Part shown: positions 1 through 7,953 of the stretch, piece after piece
Numbering within the stretch: position 1 is the first letter of the stretch
How the letters are laid out: the number at the start of each line of letters is the position of its first letter
Assembly: GCA_035402725.1 (NCBI GenBank)
Contig: DAONDU010000011.1
Coordinates: 1-25,956, forward strand
Reading direction: 5' to 3'
Length of the DNA: 25,956 nucleotides
Source of the DNA: UPXZ01 sp035402725
GTDB taxonomy: Bacteria; Bacteroidota; Bacteroidia; Bacteroidales; Paludibacteraceae
Notes under the pieces: generated by a model
The model's input: the letters and a program-made list of their open reading frames with translations, nothing else
The model's database searches: none
What the model was told of the DNA's origin: nothing
Made by a program: the position numbers and the translations under genes

Positions 1-85
1 CAGTACATTAGATATACAGGCAGTTTATGATTTTCCACTACTTAGTGTTTTGTAATTACTATTTTTTAACAAGGATAAAATTAAA
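1..85. other. Left-edge non-coding stretch
   Basis: AT-rich sequence downstream of the ECF sigma gene on the minus strand. No hairpin with a T run was seen. An ATG on the minus strand at 8-6 reaches the window edge and could begin the next gene of the sigma-factor operon (an anti-sigma FecR-like gene is the usual neighbour in this phylum), but only one full codon follows, so nothing can be said about it. Confidence 0.3.
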
Positions 86-646
86 TCAAGATACACACTC
101 ATTAAGTAATCTTAGTTGTTCTTTCATATATTTCAAAGCTTTTGACAATTGAGTTTCAATAGTACTCTCTGAGATTTTTAATTTTTCTGAAATCAGTTTA
201 TTTGACAAGCCATTTCGCTTACTTAGTATAAATATCTCACGGCGTTTTGGAGGTAACTGAGCCGTTAGCTTTTCAATATATTCATCCAGAAGTTTTTTGT
301 CAACATCAAGTTCTGTAATATGGTGTTCTAGTAAGGATATTTGTTCTATGAAATACTTATGATAAATAAATTCTAACGTTTGATGTTCGTACTCATTTAT
401 GAGCATATTTTTGGCAATAGTACATAAATAAGAAATAAAAGATTGCTCAGGATTAATCTGATCTCTTTTTTCCCAAACTTTAATAAATGTTCGTTGAACA
501 AGTTCTTCTGCCATAAAGTTATTGCCTTTTGATAACTTTAAAACAAAATTGTAAAGTCTTGCACTATATCGAAAGTAAAGAGTTTCAAATGATTCAGCCG
601 AAGCATTCTTTAACATTTCTATTTCTTCCTTTTCATCGGATGCCAT
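86..646 (-). CDS. ECF (group 4) RNA polymerase sigma factor
   Basis: A 186-residue protein with the two-domain layout of extracytoplasmic-function sigma factors. Region 2 spans about residues 20-90 (FETLYFRYSARLYNFV, then AEELVQRTFIKVWEKRDQI, then the -10-reading helix ending in SYLCTIAKNMLINEYE). Region 4 spans about 128-178 (LPPKRREIFILSKRNGLSNK, then a helix-turn-helix SEKLKISESTIETQLSKAL). Length and wording match the large Bacteroidota ECF family that often controls SusC/SusD or FecR-linked transport loci by binding core RNA polymerase. The partner anti-sigma factor is not visible because the window ends 85 bases downstream, so the regulon is unknown. The start is favoured because a TACATTTG box lies about 45 bases upstream. 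Assignment as an ECF sigma is secure; the signal it responds to is not. Confidence 0.9.
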   Translation of the reverse strand: MASDEKEEIEMLKNASAESFETLYFRYSARLYNFVLKLSKGNNFMAEELVQRTFIKVWEKRDQINPEQSFISYLCTIAKNMLINEYEHQTLEFIYHKYFIEQISLLEHHITELDVDKKLLDEYIEKLTAQLPPKRREIFILSKRNGLSNKLISEKLKISESTIETQLSKALKYMKEQLRLLNECVS

Positions 647-689
647 GTATGATTTGTATTAAAGGACTATAATTAGTTGATTAATGCTG

Positions 690-721
690 CAAATGTAGTT
701 TTTTTTAAAAAGAAATTCCAA
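690..721 (-). promoter_or_regulatory. Probable promoter of the ECF sigma gene
   Basis: On the minus strand TACATTTG (690-697) matches the Bacteroidota -7 box TAnnTTTG exactly. The matching -33 position, about 20 bases further upstream, reads TTGG rather than TTTG, so the upstream element is weak. The predicted transcription start falls near 683, leaving a leader of roughly 35 bases before the ATG at 646. Confidence 0.5.
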
Positions 722-763
722 TTGTAAATGCACATTTGAAGAAAAAACTGCTTATTATTTAGA

Positions 764-992
764 TAACGTGAGTTCGATATAACAAATTTCATATTAATCT
801 GTAAATATGGTTTATAAGGTTGAGATCATGTGCAGTTACAGTTCTGTCCATGTTTATTCCTTTGAAAATATGGTTTTATAAAAGAAAGGAAACCTTTGAA
901 ATAGCTAAAATTTAGAAAAACCTTATTACGTTATTAATGTTCAGCATTTTTTCTGCATTCAAATATTTTTCTCTTATGTCGAACTCACGTTA
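764..992. repeat. Inverted-repeat-bounded MITE-like element
   Basis: TAACGTGAGTTCGATAT at 764-780 is repeated in inverse orientation at 976-992 with one mismatch in 17 bases. The 195 bases between are AT-rich and hold no open reading frame of note. This is the form of a non-autonomous miniature transposable element or the remains of an insertion sequence that lost its transposase. Clear target-site duplications were not recognised. It sits directly upstream of the sigma-factor promoter and downstream of the terminator of the DUF4301 gene. The family could not be named from memory. Confidence 0.5.
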
Positions 993-1073
993 AATTAATG
1001 ATATAGTTATACGTACAAGACAACTTGCTTAGATGAAAAGGAGACATTAAGACTGTTTACCTGATAATATTAT

Positions 1074-1109
1074 AAAAAAAGGATGTTCGTTTGAAAACAT
1101 CCTTTTTTC
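1074..1109 (-). terminator. Rho-independent terminator after the DUF4301 gene
   Basis: Stem GGATGTT (1081-1087) pairs with AACATCC (1096-1102) around an 8-base loop, extended by A and T runs on both sides. The A run at 1074-1080 gives the T tail on the minus strand, 18 bases past the stop codon of the gene ending at 1127. The T run on the other side makes it potentially bidirectional. Confidence 0.85.
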
Positions 1110-1126
1110 ATTGTTATTTATATATC

Positions 1127-2644
1127 TTACTGATGTTCTTTTCTTAAGAGATCATTCACTGTTTTTACTGGATTGAAAGTTTCTATGGGCACTTCCACAA
1201 AGATGGAATTCCAGTCGCTCATGGCTCCGTTCCAAAGTCCGGGCAGTTCAAGCGCTTTCAGCTCTTTGCCATTTTTAGATTTAGAGGAGATGAACCCCGT
1301 GTTTTTATCCACATATTTCAACAAATCAAATTTACGGCCTTTGTAATCCTTCACGCCACATACCAGATCCACAGGGTTGAAATGAGTAGAGTTCTGCATC
1401 TTTTCTTTGTCGGCAGTATTATTCATATCAATCTGTGAACTTTCGAGTATTTGAGGTGAAACCGTTCCATCGGAATTGACAGTCAGAAATGGTCCGCCTC
1501 CGGGCTCACCTACATTCTTTACCATTCCGCACACCCGAATCGGGCGGTTAAGTTTTCCTATAAGATACTCGCGCAAACAGCCTCCGCTCAGTGATTTAAT
1601 ATTTTCGTTGTGGTTATTCAGTTTCTTCTCGCAGAATTGTGCTATTATCGTGAGTTTGGCATCCGATATCTTTTCGTTTTCGAGTTCTTTGAGGTAGGCA
1701 AATGCCTGTTGCTGAAAATGTACCAGAACACCGGCAATAAGTTTTTTATAGGTAATAGTAGTATCTTTGAGTGCATCAGGAACCACATTATCGATATTTT
1801 TGATAAAAATGATATCCGCGTCCAGATCGTTCAGATTTTCTATGAGCGCACCGTGACCACCGGGACGAAAAACAAGTTCGCCTTCCTCACGAAACGGATT
1901 ATTATCAGCATCGGCTGCAATGGTATCGGTGGATGGTTTTTGTTCGGAAAAACTGACATTATATTTCACACCAAACCTTTTTTCATATTTTGAGAGGTTT
2001 TCACCCAGATGTTTTTCGAACAATTGCCGGTGTTCTTTGGAAACTGTAAAATGAATGTTTACATTACCGGATATGGTGGAGGCATACACAGCGCCTTCAA
2101 CAAGGTGTTCGAGCAATGGAGTTCGTTTATCGTCCTTGTAAGAATGAAATTTGAGCAGACCCTTGGGCAACGCACCGTAATTTAAGCCTTTCTCCAGCAA
2201 CAGGTTAGCCACAATTTCCCTGTAACTGTTCGCTTTTTTAAGTTCGGGAATGTTTTTACCTGTATTTTTTTTGCAGACAGCATTCAGATCATCGTAGAAT
2301 GCAAATTTTTCTATATCATCAAAGAACTTTTTCTCAAATCCCGTAACAGGTAAATCGCTGTCACCTTCCAGAAAACTGAATAAATCCTTGAACATACGGC
2401 TTGCAGCCCCCGAAGCAGGAACAAACTTCAATACTCTGGCATTTGTTGTCAGGTATTTTCCCCATTCATTCAGATAAGTCTGCAGTTCAGTTTCGTTGAC
2501 ACGAATAATTCCATTTCCTACCGAAGCTGAACTTCGGATTATCAGGTAGGGAAAACCAGATTTAAAACTTTTAAGTTGTTCTTCAATTTGCTGAGCTGAA
2601 ATCCCTTTTTTCTGCAGCAACTTTTCATCATTTGGTTGAATCAT
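1127..2644 (-). CDS. DUF4301 family protein
   Basis: A 505-residue cytoplasmic-looking protein without signal peptide, recognised as the Bacteroidota family DUF4301. Family-like landmarks are FVPASGAASRMFKDL (about 74-88), VEGAVYASTISGNVNIHFTVSKEH region (182-205) and FRPGGHGALIENLNDLDADIIFIKNIDNV (259-287). The PASGAASRM loop and the GGHGALIENLND stretch recall sugar-nucleotidyltransferase-type Rossmann folds, but this is inference and no reaction is established. It is the last gene of a four-gene minus-strand run: it starts 36 bases after the DUF6340 lipoprotein gene and is closed by the hairpin at 1074-1109. Full length, no frameshift visible. Confidence is high for the family and low for any function. 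Confidence 0.85.
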   Translation of the reverse strand: MIQPNDEKLLQKKGISAQQIEEQLKSFKSGFPYLIIRSSASVGNGIIRVNETELQTYLNEWGKYLTTNARVLKFVPASGAASRMFKDLFSFLEGDSDLPVTGFEKKFFDDIEKFAFYDDLNAVCKKNTGKNIPELKKANSYREIVANLLLEKGLNYGALPKGLLKFHSYKDDKRTPLLEHLVEGAVYASTISGNVNIHFTVSKEHRQLFEKHLGENLSKYEKRFGVKYNVSFSEQKPSTDTIAADADNNPFREEGELVFRPGGHGALIENLNDLDADIIFIKNIDNVVPDALKDTTITYKKLIAGVLVHFQQQAFAYLKELENEKISDAKLTIIAQFCEKKLNNHNENIKSLSGGCLREYLIGKLNRPIRVCGMVKNVGEPGGGPFLTVNSDGTVSPQILESSQIDMNNTADKEKMQNSTHFNPVDLVCGVKDYKGRKFDLLKYVDKNTGFISSKSKNGKELKALELPGLWNGAMSDWNSIFVEVPIETFNPVKTVNDLLRKEHQ

Positions 2645-2680
2645 AATGTAAGATTGGTTTTGTTGTAAATAGTAACAATT

Positions 2681-3739
2681 TTAATTGCCAAGCTGTTTTT
2701 TTATCAGATTTATTTCTTTCGCTCTTTTTTGAAGTTCTTCTTTATAACTCATTAATTTATATATATCGTTTTCCGCATCAATGTTAAATGCAAATAAGAC
2801 CTTAGGATATATTTCGATAGCCAAATCACAATATAATATAGCATTTTCCATATCGCCCAAAATTTCACTTGCAATGGCAATATTGTAATTCGCGCGGTAT
2901 TTGGTGGCATAACCTGATTTTTCTGCTGCTAGTTTCCATAAATCTATGGCTGCTTTCCAGTTTCGGACTTCAACTGAGTCCATGGCTTGTCGCATGTATT
3001 TATTCCGTGGATTATAGAAATAGCGGTCTTCCTTTTCCCAACGCGGGATCATTCGATCGGCTATATTTGTTCCCGTGAGCAGAGAAGCATCGACAAGTGC
3101 ATTATAACGCGAGGGTAGCTTATCACCAGCTTTGCTGCGTATCGTGTTACTGCTTTCCCAGGTAAAACTATCAGCAAACTGTAAATATGTTGTGGGTTTG
3201 TCGGTTGGGTAATTTATGGACCAGACTGTTCCCATCTGGATATCCAGATTGCTGAAAAAATGCAAATCATCCGGATAGATATTTTCAGTAATCTTATCGA
3301 TATGCAATATGCGATCGAGCGAGAGAATGGCATCAGCTTGATACACAGCACACAGACTTTTTACCGCTTCACTGGTCAATGGGGTTATTTTATATGGTTT
3401 TTCTGTCAGGTTTGTACGGTTTTTTGCCATATGAACGTTTTTGAAAAAGCCTTTTTCTTCGAGCGACTCACGCAAACTCGCGGTACAGAAAATTGAAGCA
3501 CTGTCAAATACCTGTTCAACCGAAGTGTATTCTTCAAATAACTTTTTATTATAATGTCCCACATTCGATGGTTGAGCTACAGAATTATCAACAATAAGAA
3601 TGCTGTTGATTTCGGGAGGAAATGTAACCTGAGCCGGCCGAAGTATATCGAGAGTTGTAAACATTCTTGAAGTGGTGCATGAACTCATCAGAAAAATCAA
3701 TCCCACTGTTTGGAGTATTTTCGACACAGTTAACCTCAT
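2681..3739 (-). CDS. DUF6340 family lipoprotein with TPR-like tail
   Basis: The chosen start gives 352 residues beginning MRLTVSKILQTVGLIFLMSSC, a short basic n-region, a hydrophobic core and a lipobox-like MSSC with Cys21 as the likely acylated residue; the frame stays open 12 codons further to an ATG at 3775, but those residues (MINMQARNRSAL) do not look like a signal peptide. The mature part (VTFPPEINSILIVDNSVAQPSNVGHYNKK...) matches the uncharacterised Bacteroidota family DUF6340. Near the C-terminus, AIDLWKLAAEKSGYATKYRANYNIAIASEILGDMENAILYCDLAIEIYP reads as two tetratricopeptide-like helical hairpins. Probable periplasm- or outer-membrane-anchored protein of unknown role. It lies 38-74 bases (depending on start) after the MBL-fold gene and 36 before DUF4301, suggesting co-transcription. 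Confidence 0.75.
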   Translation of the reverse strand: MRLTVSKILQTVGLIFLMSSCTTSRMFTTLDILRPAQVTFPPEINSILIVDNSVAQPSNVGHYNKKLFEEYTSVEQVFDSASIFCTASLRESLEEKGFFKNVHMAKNRTNLTEKPYKITPLTSEAVKSLCAVYQADAILSLDRILHIDKITENIYPDDLHFFSNLDIQMGTVWSINYPTDKPTTYLQFADSFTWESSNTIRSKAGDKLPSRYNALVDASLLTGTNIADRMIPRWEKEDRYFYNPRNKYMRQAMDSVEVRNWKAAIDLWKLAAEKSGYATKYRANYNIAIASEILGDMENAILYCDLAIEIYPKVLFAFNIDAENDIYKLMSYKEELQKRAKEINLIKKQLGN

Positions 3740-3813
3740 CAGGGCACTTCTATTTCTTGCTTGCATGTTTATCATAAAAATCAGGTTGAGGAATCAGCTA
3801 TTGACAGGCAAAG

Positions 3814-4617
3814 TTAAAAATTTATTGATAAATTATCGTAAGCGAGATGAATATTTTCAGGCAATTCAGCACTGACATCTTCGTGCAGTCCCAAATGATG
3901 ACTTATGTGGGTGAAATAGGTGTTTTCTGCATTTACTTGTTGAGCAATCGAGATGGCTTCGGACAAGGAAAGGTGCGATATATGCTCTTCTTTGCGAAGG
4001 GCATTAATCACCAGCACTTTCAGTCCGCGAAGTTTATCCAGCTCGGTGTTGTCGATACTTTTCACATCGGTAAGGTAAGCCAGCTTCCCGATTCTGAAAC
4101 CAAGCACAGGGAGCCTGGCATGCATGGCCCGGATGGGAATGATATTCACTCCCTGTATTTGAAACGGGTTCATATCCACTTTATGCAGATTCATTTTTGG
4201 CACACCCGGATATTTAATTACTCCGAAACAATACGGCATATTTCGTTCAATGGCTTCGAGCACGTTTGCTTCTGCATAAATGTTTGTTTCGCCAAGGGGA
4301 CGCACATCGTCGAGCCCGCCAACATGATCGTAATGTTCGTGTGTAAGAAGTATGGCTGTGACATGAAAAATATCGTTGGTTATCAGCTGCTGACGCAAAT
4401 CGGGACCGGCATCAATGAGAAAGCGCTTGTCGTCGACAGTAATTAACGCTGAATTCCGAAGCCGTTTGTCCTTCGGACTTGCCGAACGGCATACCGGACA
4501 TTTGCAGCCAAGTTGGGGAACACCGGTAGATGTGCCTGTGCCTAAAAAAGTGATAGTAGCCCCTCTCCCCCTTAAAGGGGTAGATAAAGAGCTTTTCATA
4601 TCATTTATAAAATTCAT
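3814..4617 (-). CDS. MBL-fold metallohydrolase, PhnP-like phosphodiesterase
   Basis: A 267-residue metallo-beta-lactamase-fold hydrolase. The metal-binding signature THEHYDH is at 92-98, followed by GGLDDVRPLG; later His residues (MHARLP about 165, HISHHLGLHEDV near the C-terminus) complete the site. After the first strand, GTGTSTGVPQLGCKCPVC carries the Cys-x-Cys-x-x-Cys cluster that binds a structural zinc in E. coli PhnP (phosphoribosyl cyclic phosphodiesterase). Substrate here is not shown: no other phosphonate genes are near, so a general cyclic phosphodiesterase is equally likely. The N-terminus is odd: residues 11-20 (LSTPLRGRGA) are encoded by a GC-rich palindromic repeat, and the true domain begins immediately after it (TITFLGTG). 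The start could also be Met7 at 4599. Second gene of the rsmF-DUF4301 run. Confidence 0.85.
   Translation of the reverse strand: MNFINDMKSSLSTPLRGRGATITFLGTGTSTGVPQLGCKCPVCRSASPKDKRLRNSALITVDDKRFLIDAGPDLRQQLITNDIFHVTAILLTHEHYDHVGGLDDVRPLGETNIYAEANVLEAIERNMPYCFGVIKYPGVPKMNLHKVDMNPFQIQGVNIIPIRAMHARLPVLGFRIGKLAYLTDVKSIDNTELDKLRGLKVLVINALRKEEHISHLSLSEAISIAQQVNAENTYFTHISHHLGLHEDVSAELPENIHLAYDNLSINF
4560..4582 (-). repeat. GC palindromic repeat, copy a, inside the MBL gene
   Basis: On the coding (minus) strand this reads ACCCCTTTAAGGGGGAGAGG, a diverged member of the palindromic family described for the leu operon. It is translated in the frame S-T-P-L-R-G-R-G-A, the same frame as in leuC, leuD and the second synthase gene, and no in-frame stop is present. 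Confidence 0.7.
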
Positions 4618-4655
4618 ATTTTTTTATTTTCTGAAAACAATACATTGGTTGCTTT

Positions 4656-5984
4656 TCATATCTTCATCCTTATCCGCCATTCATTCGGGTAGAGGTTATT
4701 GGTTCTGTTACCGATATTTTTTACCCATCCCAGGGGAATGTTCTGGTATTTCACCAGTATAAATCCTTTTTCGGCATCGGGTAAATTTATGGCTTCTTTT
4801 TTCAGATATAATAAAGCATCCCTTAATTCGACTTCCGCCTGTTGAATTTTTTCCGTATTAATACTTTTTGATAATGCCAGACTGGTGTGAGGTATCAGAT
4901 CACGGCCTTTTATTTCACAAAGAGTAATGCCGTAATGCATGATGTGCAAATTATTTTTGAGCAGTTCAACTTCCGTGCTGAATTTCAGTCTGAAAGCAGA
5001 AATAAAGTTATTGTCCGAATATATTTTCCAGTCCTCCGGTTCCATTAACCGGTTTTTAAATTCTGTTTCATCGAATTCCGGCTTTAGCTTTCTTTTCTCC
5101 TGCTTTTTCATCCTGAGCGATGGCGCGTCGGATGTTTTCCGCAATACGGAGAGAAAAAAACCTTCTCCCCGCGTTTTGTGGGGGAAAAACCGGTATCCCT
5201 TGTCCGATACTGTAATCTGAGGATAAGCTGCTGTATCAATCCGCAGGATTTCAGCGCCAAGCTCGGTTTCTATCCAGCTAACATTCTTTTCGTTTTCCTC
5301 CCGGTTGTACGTACAGGTGCTGTAAATCAGTATTCCATCCTTTTTCAGTGTATCCCACACATCCGTGAGAATATCTCGCTGCCTTCGGGCACACATCTCC
5401 ACATTTTGTTCGCTCCATTCATCAATGGCTCCCGCGTCCTTGCGAAACATGCCCTCGCCCGAACAGGGCGCGTCAACCACCACAGCGTCAAAGAAGGAAG
5501 GCAGCCGCTGAAAATCGGCGGGTACATTATTGGTAACCACCACCGCATCATTGCCCCATTTTATGAGATTTTCGACAAGGATAAACGCGCGGCTACGGAC
5601 AATTTCGTTACTGACAAGCATTCCGCCGGTTTTCAGAAATTGCGATATCAGGGTAGATTTTCCGCCGGGAGCAGCACAAAGATCCAGTACAACGCCCGCA
5701 GGTGCCACAAACTGTGACATAGCCTGCTGCAAAAACATGGAAGAGGCTTCCTGTACATAATAAACTCCGGCATGAAACAGCGGATCAAGGGTAAAAACCG
5801 GTCGCCCGGAAAGATAATATCCCGAATCACACCATTTCACCCTATCATCCGAAGGCACGTATGCGGTTTTATCATTCACACGTACACTTACCGGTGAAGG
5901 GATATCGAGCGCGTCGAGAAAATCGGGAAATTCATCGCCAAGTAATTCCTGAGTACGTCTGACAAATGGTTCGGGTAAATTCAT
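4656..5984 (-). CDS. rsmF: RsmF-like rRNA (cytosine-5-)-methyltransferase
   Basis: A 442-residue S-adenosylmethionine-dependent RNA m5C methyltransferase of the RsmB/NOP2/Sun family. From the chosen start: SAM-binding DLCAAPGGKS at 101-110; motif IV DAPCSGEGMF at 171-180 with Cys174; motif VI YSTCTYNREEN at 221-231 with Cys224. These two cysteines are the nucleophile/release pair of the family. The C-terminal third ends in LGWVKNIGNRTNNLYPNEWR, typical of RsmF-type PUA-like tails; E. coli RsmF methylates 16S C1407, and that target is assumed, not shown. An upstream ATG at 6005 exists, but a -7 box overlaps it (6003-6010) and AAGGA precedes the ATG at 5984, so the shorter start MNLPEPFVRR is preferred. 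First gene of the four-gene minus-strand run. Confidence 0.88.
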   Translation of the reverse strand: MNLPEPFVRRTQELLGDEFPDFLDALDIPSPVSVRVNDKTAYVPSDDRVKWCDSGYYLSGRPVFTLDPLFHAGVYYVQEASSMFLQQAMSQFVAPAGVVLDLCAAPGGKSTLISQFLKTGGMLVSNEIVRSRAFILVENLIKWGNDAVVVTNNVPADFQRLPSFFDAVVVDAPCSGEGMFRKDAGAIDEWSEQNVEMCARRQRDILTDVWDTLKKDGILIYSTCTYNREENEKNVSWIETELGAEILRIDTAAYPQITVSDKGYRFFPHKTRGEGFFLSVLRKTSDAPSLRMKKQEKRKLKPEFDETEFKNRLMEPEDWKIYSDNNFISAFRLKFSTEVELLKNNLHIMHYGITLCEIKGRDLIPHTSLALSKSINTEKIQQAEVELRDALLYLKKEAINLPDAEKGFILVKYQNIPLGWVKNIGNRTNNLYPNEWRIRMKI

Positions 5985-6002
5985 TAAATCCTTTTTAGGG
6001 TG

Positions 6003-6010
6003 CAAATATA
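6003..6010 (-). promoter_or_regulatory. -7 box of the rsmF-DUF4301 run
   Basis: Minus-strand TATATTTG fits the Bacteroidota -7 consensus TAnnTTTG and is followed by CA, as in the other promoters here. No good TTTG lies at the -33 distance. The predicted transcript start near 5997 leaves a short leader before the ATG at 5984. Confidence 0.4.
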
Positions 6011-6611
6011 CTGAATTTGGAAGAAAAAATTATTAAACGAATGTCTGTTGTTATACATAACTTTCACAGACTGTATTTGTAATATCTGAATTTGTCCGGA
6101 ATTTTCCCTGACTGTAGTTGTAATGTCTGTTGATGATCAATAGTTACAAATGATAACTTCAAAACCATAAAAGTTTTATGAATAAATTATCCAGTTTAAC
6201 ATGTTTTTAAAGGTTACAATAAATACTTAATATTGTATTATTTTCTTTTTCTATTGCACATCCTGGCTTCTGTTATTCAATTAAATTTATTAATATTGCA
6301 TTCAAATTCAATCAAAAGGTATTTTACTTAAATTCAGCAACATATGAAACGGATGCCACAAATAAATTTTGACAAACAAGCTAATTTTATATACTGGTTT
6401 CATCTGAACAATTAAAATCTATAAGAAAATGAAATCGCGTACTCGGTTACATGCCATTGCATGGGGAATTCTTTTCTTCAGCTCAGATGAATTGGAAAGA
6501 ACTGACAAATTCTTGCTTTAACATGCTGAAGTGAAGGGAGGAGGAACTCTGGAACTGATTATGTCTGATAATTCAAAACGATAAAATACAATTCAAAAAA
6601 GTATATTGGTA
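6011..6611. other. Intergenic region between divergent rsmF and T9SS plug genes
   Basis: About 600 AT-rich bases without a convincing gene. It contains an imperfect direct repeat (GACTGTATTTGTAATATCTG at 6069-6088 and GACTGTAGTTGTAATGTCTG at 6110-6129, 18 of 20 matching). It also contains a 30-codon plus-strand frame at 6429-6521 (MKSRTRLHAIAWGILFFS...) which, past its TAA, stays open in the same frame for 20 more codons to 6584; this may be a decayed gene or chance. No clear TTTG/TAnnTTTG promoter for the plug gene was found. Confidence 0.4.
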
Positions 6612-7856
6612 ATGAAAAAACTGTGTGTGTTAATACTACTTGTAATTTGTTTGCCCCTTGCAGGTCAACCTGTAAACCGCACACAAATACTTCACGACAA
6701 CATTAAAACCCTGCAAGTGAAGGTTGATGACAATCCGGTATGCCTTCCTGTTATTGCCCTTAACGGCAGTGAAACGCTGCAGATTAGTTTTGATGAAATG
6801 TCGCACAACATACACTCCTATAACTACGACGTAAAGCATTGTAACGCTGACTGGTCGCTCTCCGCTCTTTCAACGACTGAATATATCGATGGATTTACAA
6901 CCGGAAAAATTGACGACTATTCTCTGTCTGTCAACACCACATTTTTGTATACTCATTACCGGATTGCATTGCCTAATAATGAAATGAAATTAAAAATTTC
7001 GGGAAATTATGTGATGAATATATACGAAGATAATCAGCAGGATGATCCCATTGCCAAAGTATGTTTTTCGGTTGTGGAATCCCGGGTGCAAATCGATGCT
7101 GCCGTGAGGGGCAATACCGACACTGAACTGAGCGGGCGATTTCAGCAACTCGATTTTGATCTACTGTTCAATGATTATCAGATAAGGGACGCGCAGTCGG
7201 AAATAAAGGTAGTGGTTCGGCAAAATAATCGCATTGACAACCAGGTGACCGACCTGAAACCTAGCTACTTTTCTGCCGGAAAACTGACCTATAAAAACAA
7301 CCGCAACCTCATCTTTGAGGGAGGAAACGAATATCACCGTTTTGATATTTCATCCATCTATAGCTTCGACGAAGGTGTGAATAACATCGATTTCGTCCGA
7401 CCGTCTTATCACGCCTATCTACGGCAAGATGAAATTATCGCCCGAAATCCATATATCACTAATCCGGATGTTAATGGGAAATTCATTGTCAATCTGCAAA
7501 ATGCCAGCGATGATGACACGGAAGCTGATTATATGTATGTCCATTTCTATTTGCTGGCAAATGAACCTTTTCTGAACGGAAACATCTATGTGGGTGGTGA
7601 GTGGAATTACAATCAGATTGATAAAACGTCATTGATGCGCTACAACAGCGAGAATCGAATGTATTACAACAACGTACTCCTCAAGCAGGGAGGTTATAAT
7701 TACCAATACTGGATGATACCACAGGGAGAAACAAAAGCGCAGGTAAGCCCGGTTGATGGCAGTCACTGGCAAACACTAAACGAATACGCTATTTACGTTT
7801 ACCACCGCCCGTGGGGAGGCCGATACGACAAACTGGTGGGTGTGAAGATACTTTAG
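6612..7856 (+). CDS. Type IX secretion system plug protein (DUF5103)
   Basis: A 414-residue secreted protein starting with a clear signal peptide (MKKLCVLILLVICLPLAGQ). The N-terminal half carries the DUF5103/T9SS-plug signature: hydrophobic SETLQISFDEMSHNIHSYNYDVKHCNADWSLS, TEYIDGFTTGKIDDYSLSVNTT and the strand pair THYRIALPNNEMKLKISGNYVMNIYEDN. In this family the protein has been seen bound to the SprA/Sov translocon, closing its periplasmic side when no cargo is present; that role is from family knowledge. The C-terminal half ends in a Trp/Tyr-rich beta region (YHRPWGGRYDKLVGVKIL). A TTG at 6606 extends the frame by two codons, but ATG at 6612 gives the canonical signal peptide. It is 97 bases before the aspartate kinase gene and may be co-transcribed with it. 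Confidence 0.85.
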   Translation: MKKLCVLILLVICLPLAGQPVNRTQILHDNIKTLQVKVDDNPVCLPVIALNGSETLQISFDEMSHNIHSYNYDVKHCNADWSLSALSTTEYIDGFTTGKIDDYSLSVNTTFLYTHYRIALPNNEMKLKISGNYVMNIYEDNQQDDPIAKVCFSVVESRVQIDAAVRGNTDTELSGRFQQLDFDLLFNDYQIRDAQSEIKVVVRQNNRIDNQVTDLKPSYFSAGKLTYKNNRNLIFEGGNEYHRFDISSIYSFDEGVNNIDFVRPSYHAYLRQDEIIARNPYITNPDVNGKFIVNLQNASDDDTEADYMYVHFYLLANEPFLNGNIYVGGEWNYNQIDKTSLMRYNSENRMYYNNVLLKQGGYNYQYWMIPQGETKAQVSPVDGSHWQTLNEYAIYVYHRPWGGRYDKLVGVKIL

Positions 7857-7899
7857 TTTCAGGTTTCGCGTTATTAAAGTCTGATTAAGGTTACACACT

Positions 7900-7936
7900 C
7901 ATAATTCATAATTCATAATTCACAACTCATAATTCA
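7900..7936 (+). repeat. Short tandem repeat (CATAATT)n
   Basis: Three consecutive 7-base CATAATT units followed by a degenerate unit and another CATAATTC, in the gap between the plug and aspartate kinase genes. Its AT-rich, low-complexity character makes slippage plausible. It lies 18-50 bases before the kinase start codon. Confidence 0.7.
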
Positions 7937-7953
7937 AAAACAACTACATAAAA

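Noticed and set aside
1127..2644. MNNTADKEK within the DUF4301 protein resembles the Asn-rich start of the repeat-tagged synthase (MNNTANKDN).
   Set aside because: Only about 14 bases match, no palindrome follows, and it lies in the middle of the gene.
6371..6400. TTGACA followed by TATACT/TACTGG looks like an E. coli-type promoter.
   Set aside because: Spacing is off and this phylum uses TTTG/TAnnTTTG promoters, as shown by several better matches in the window.
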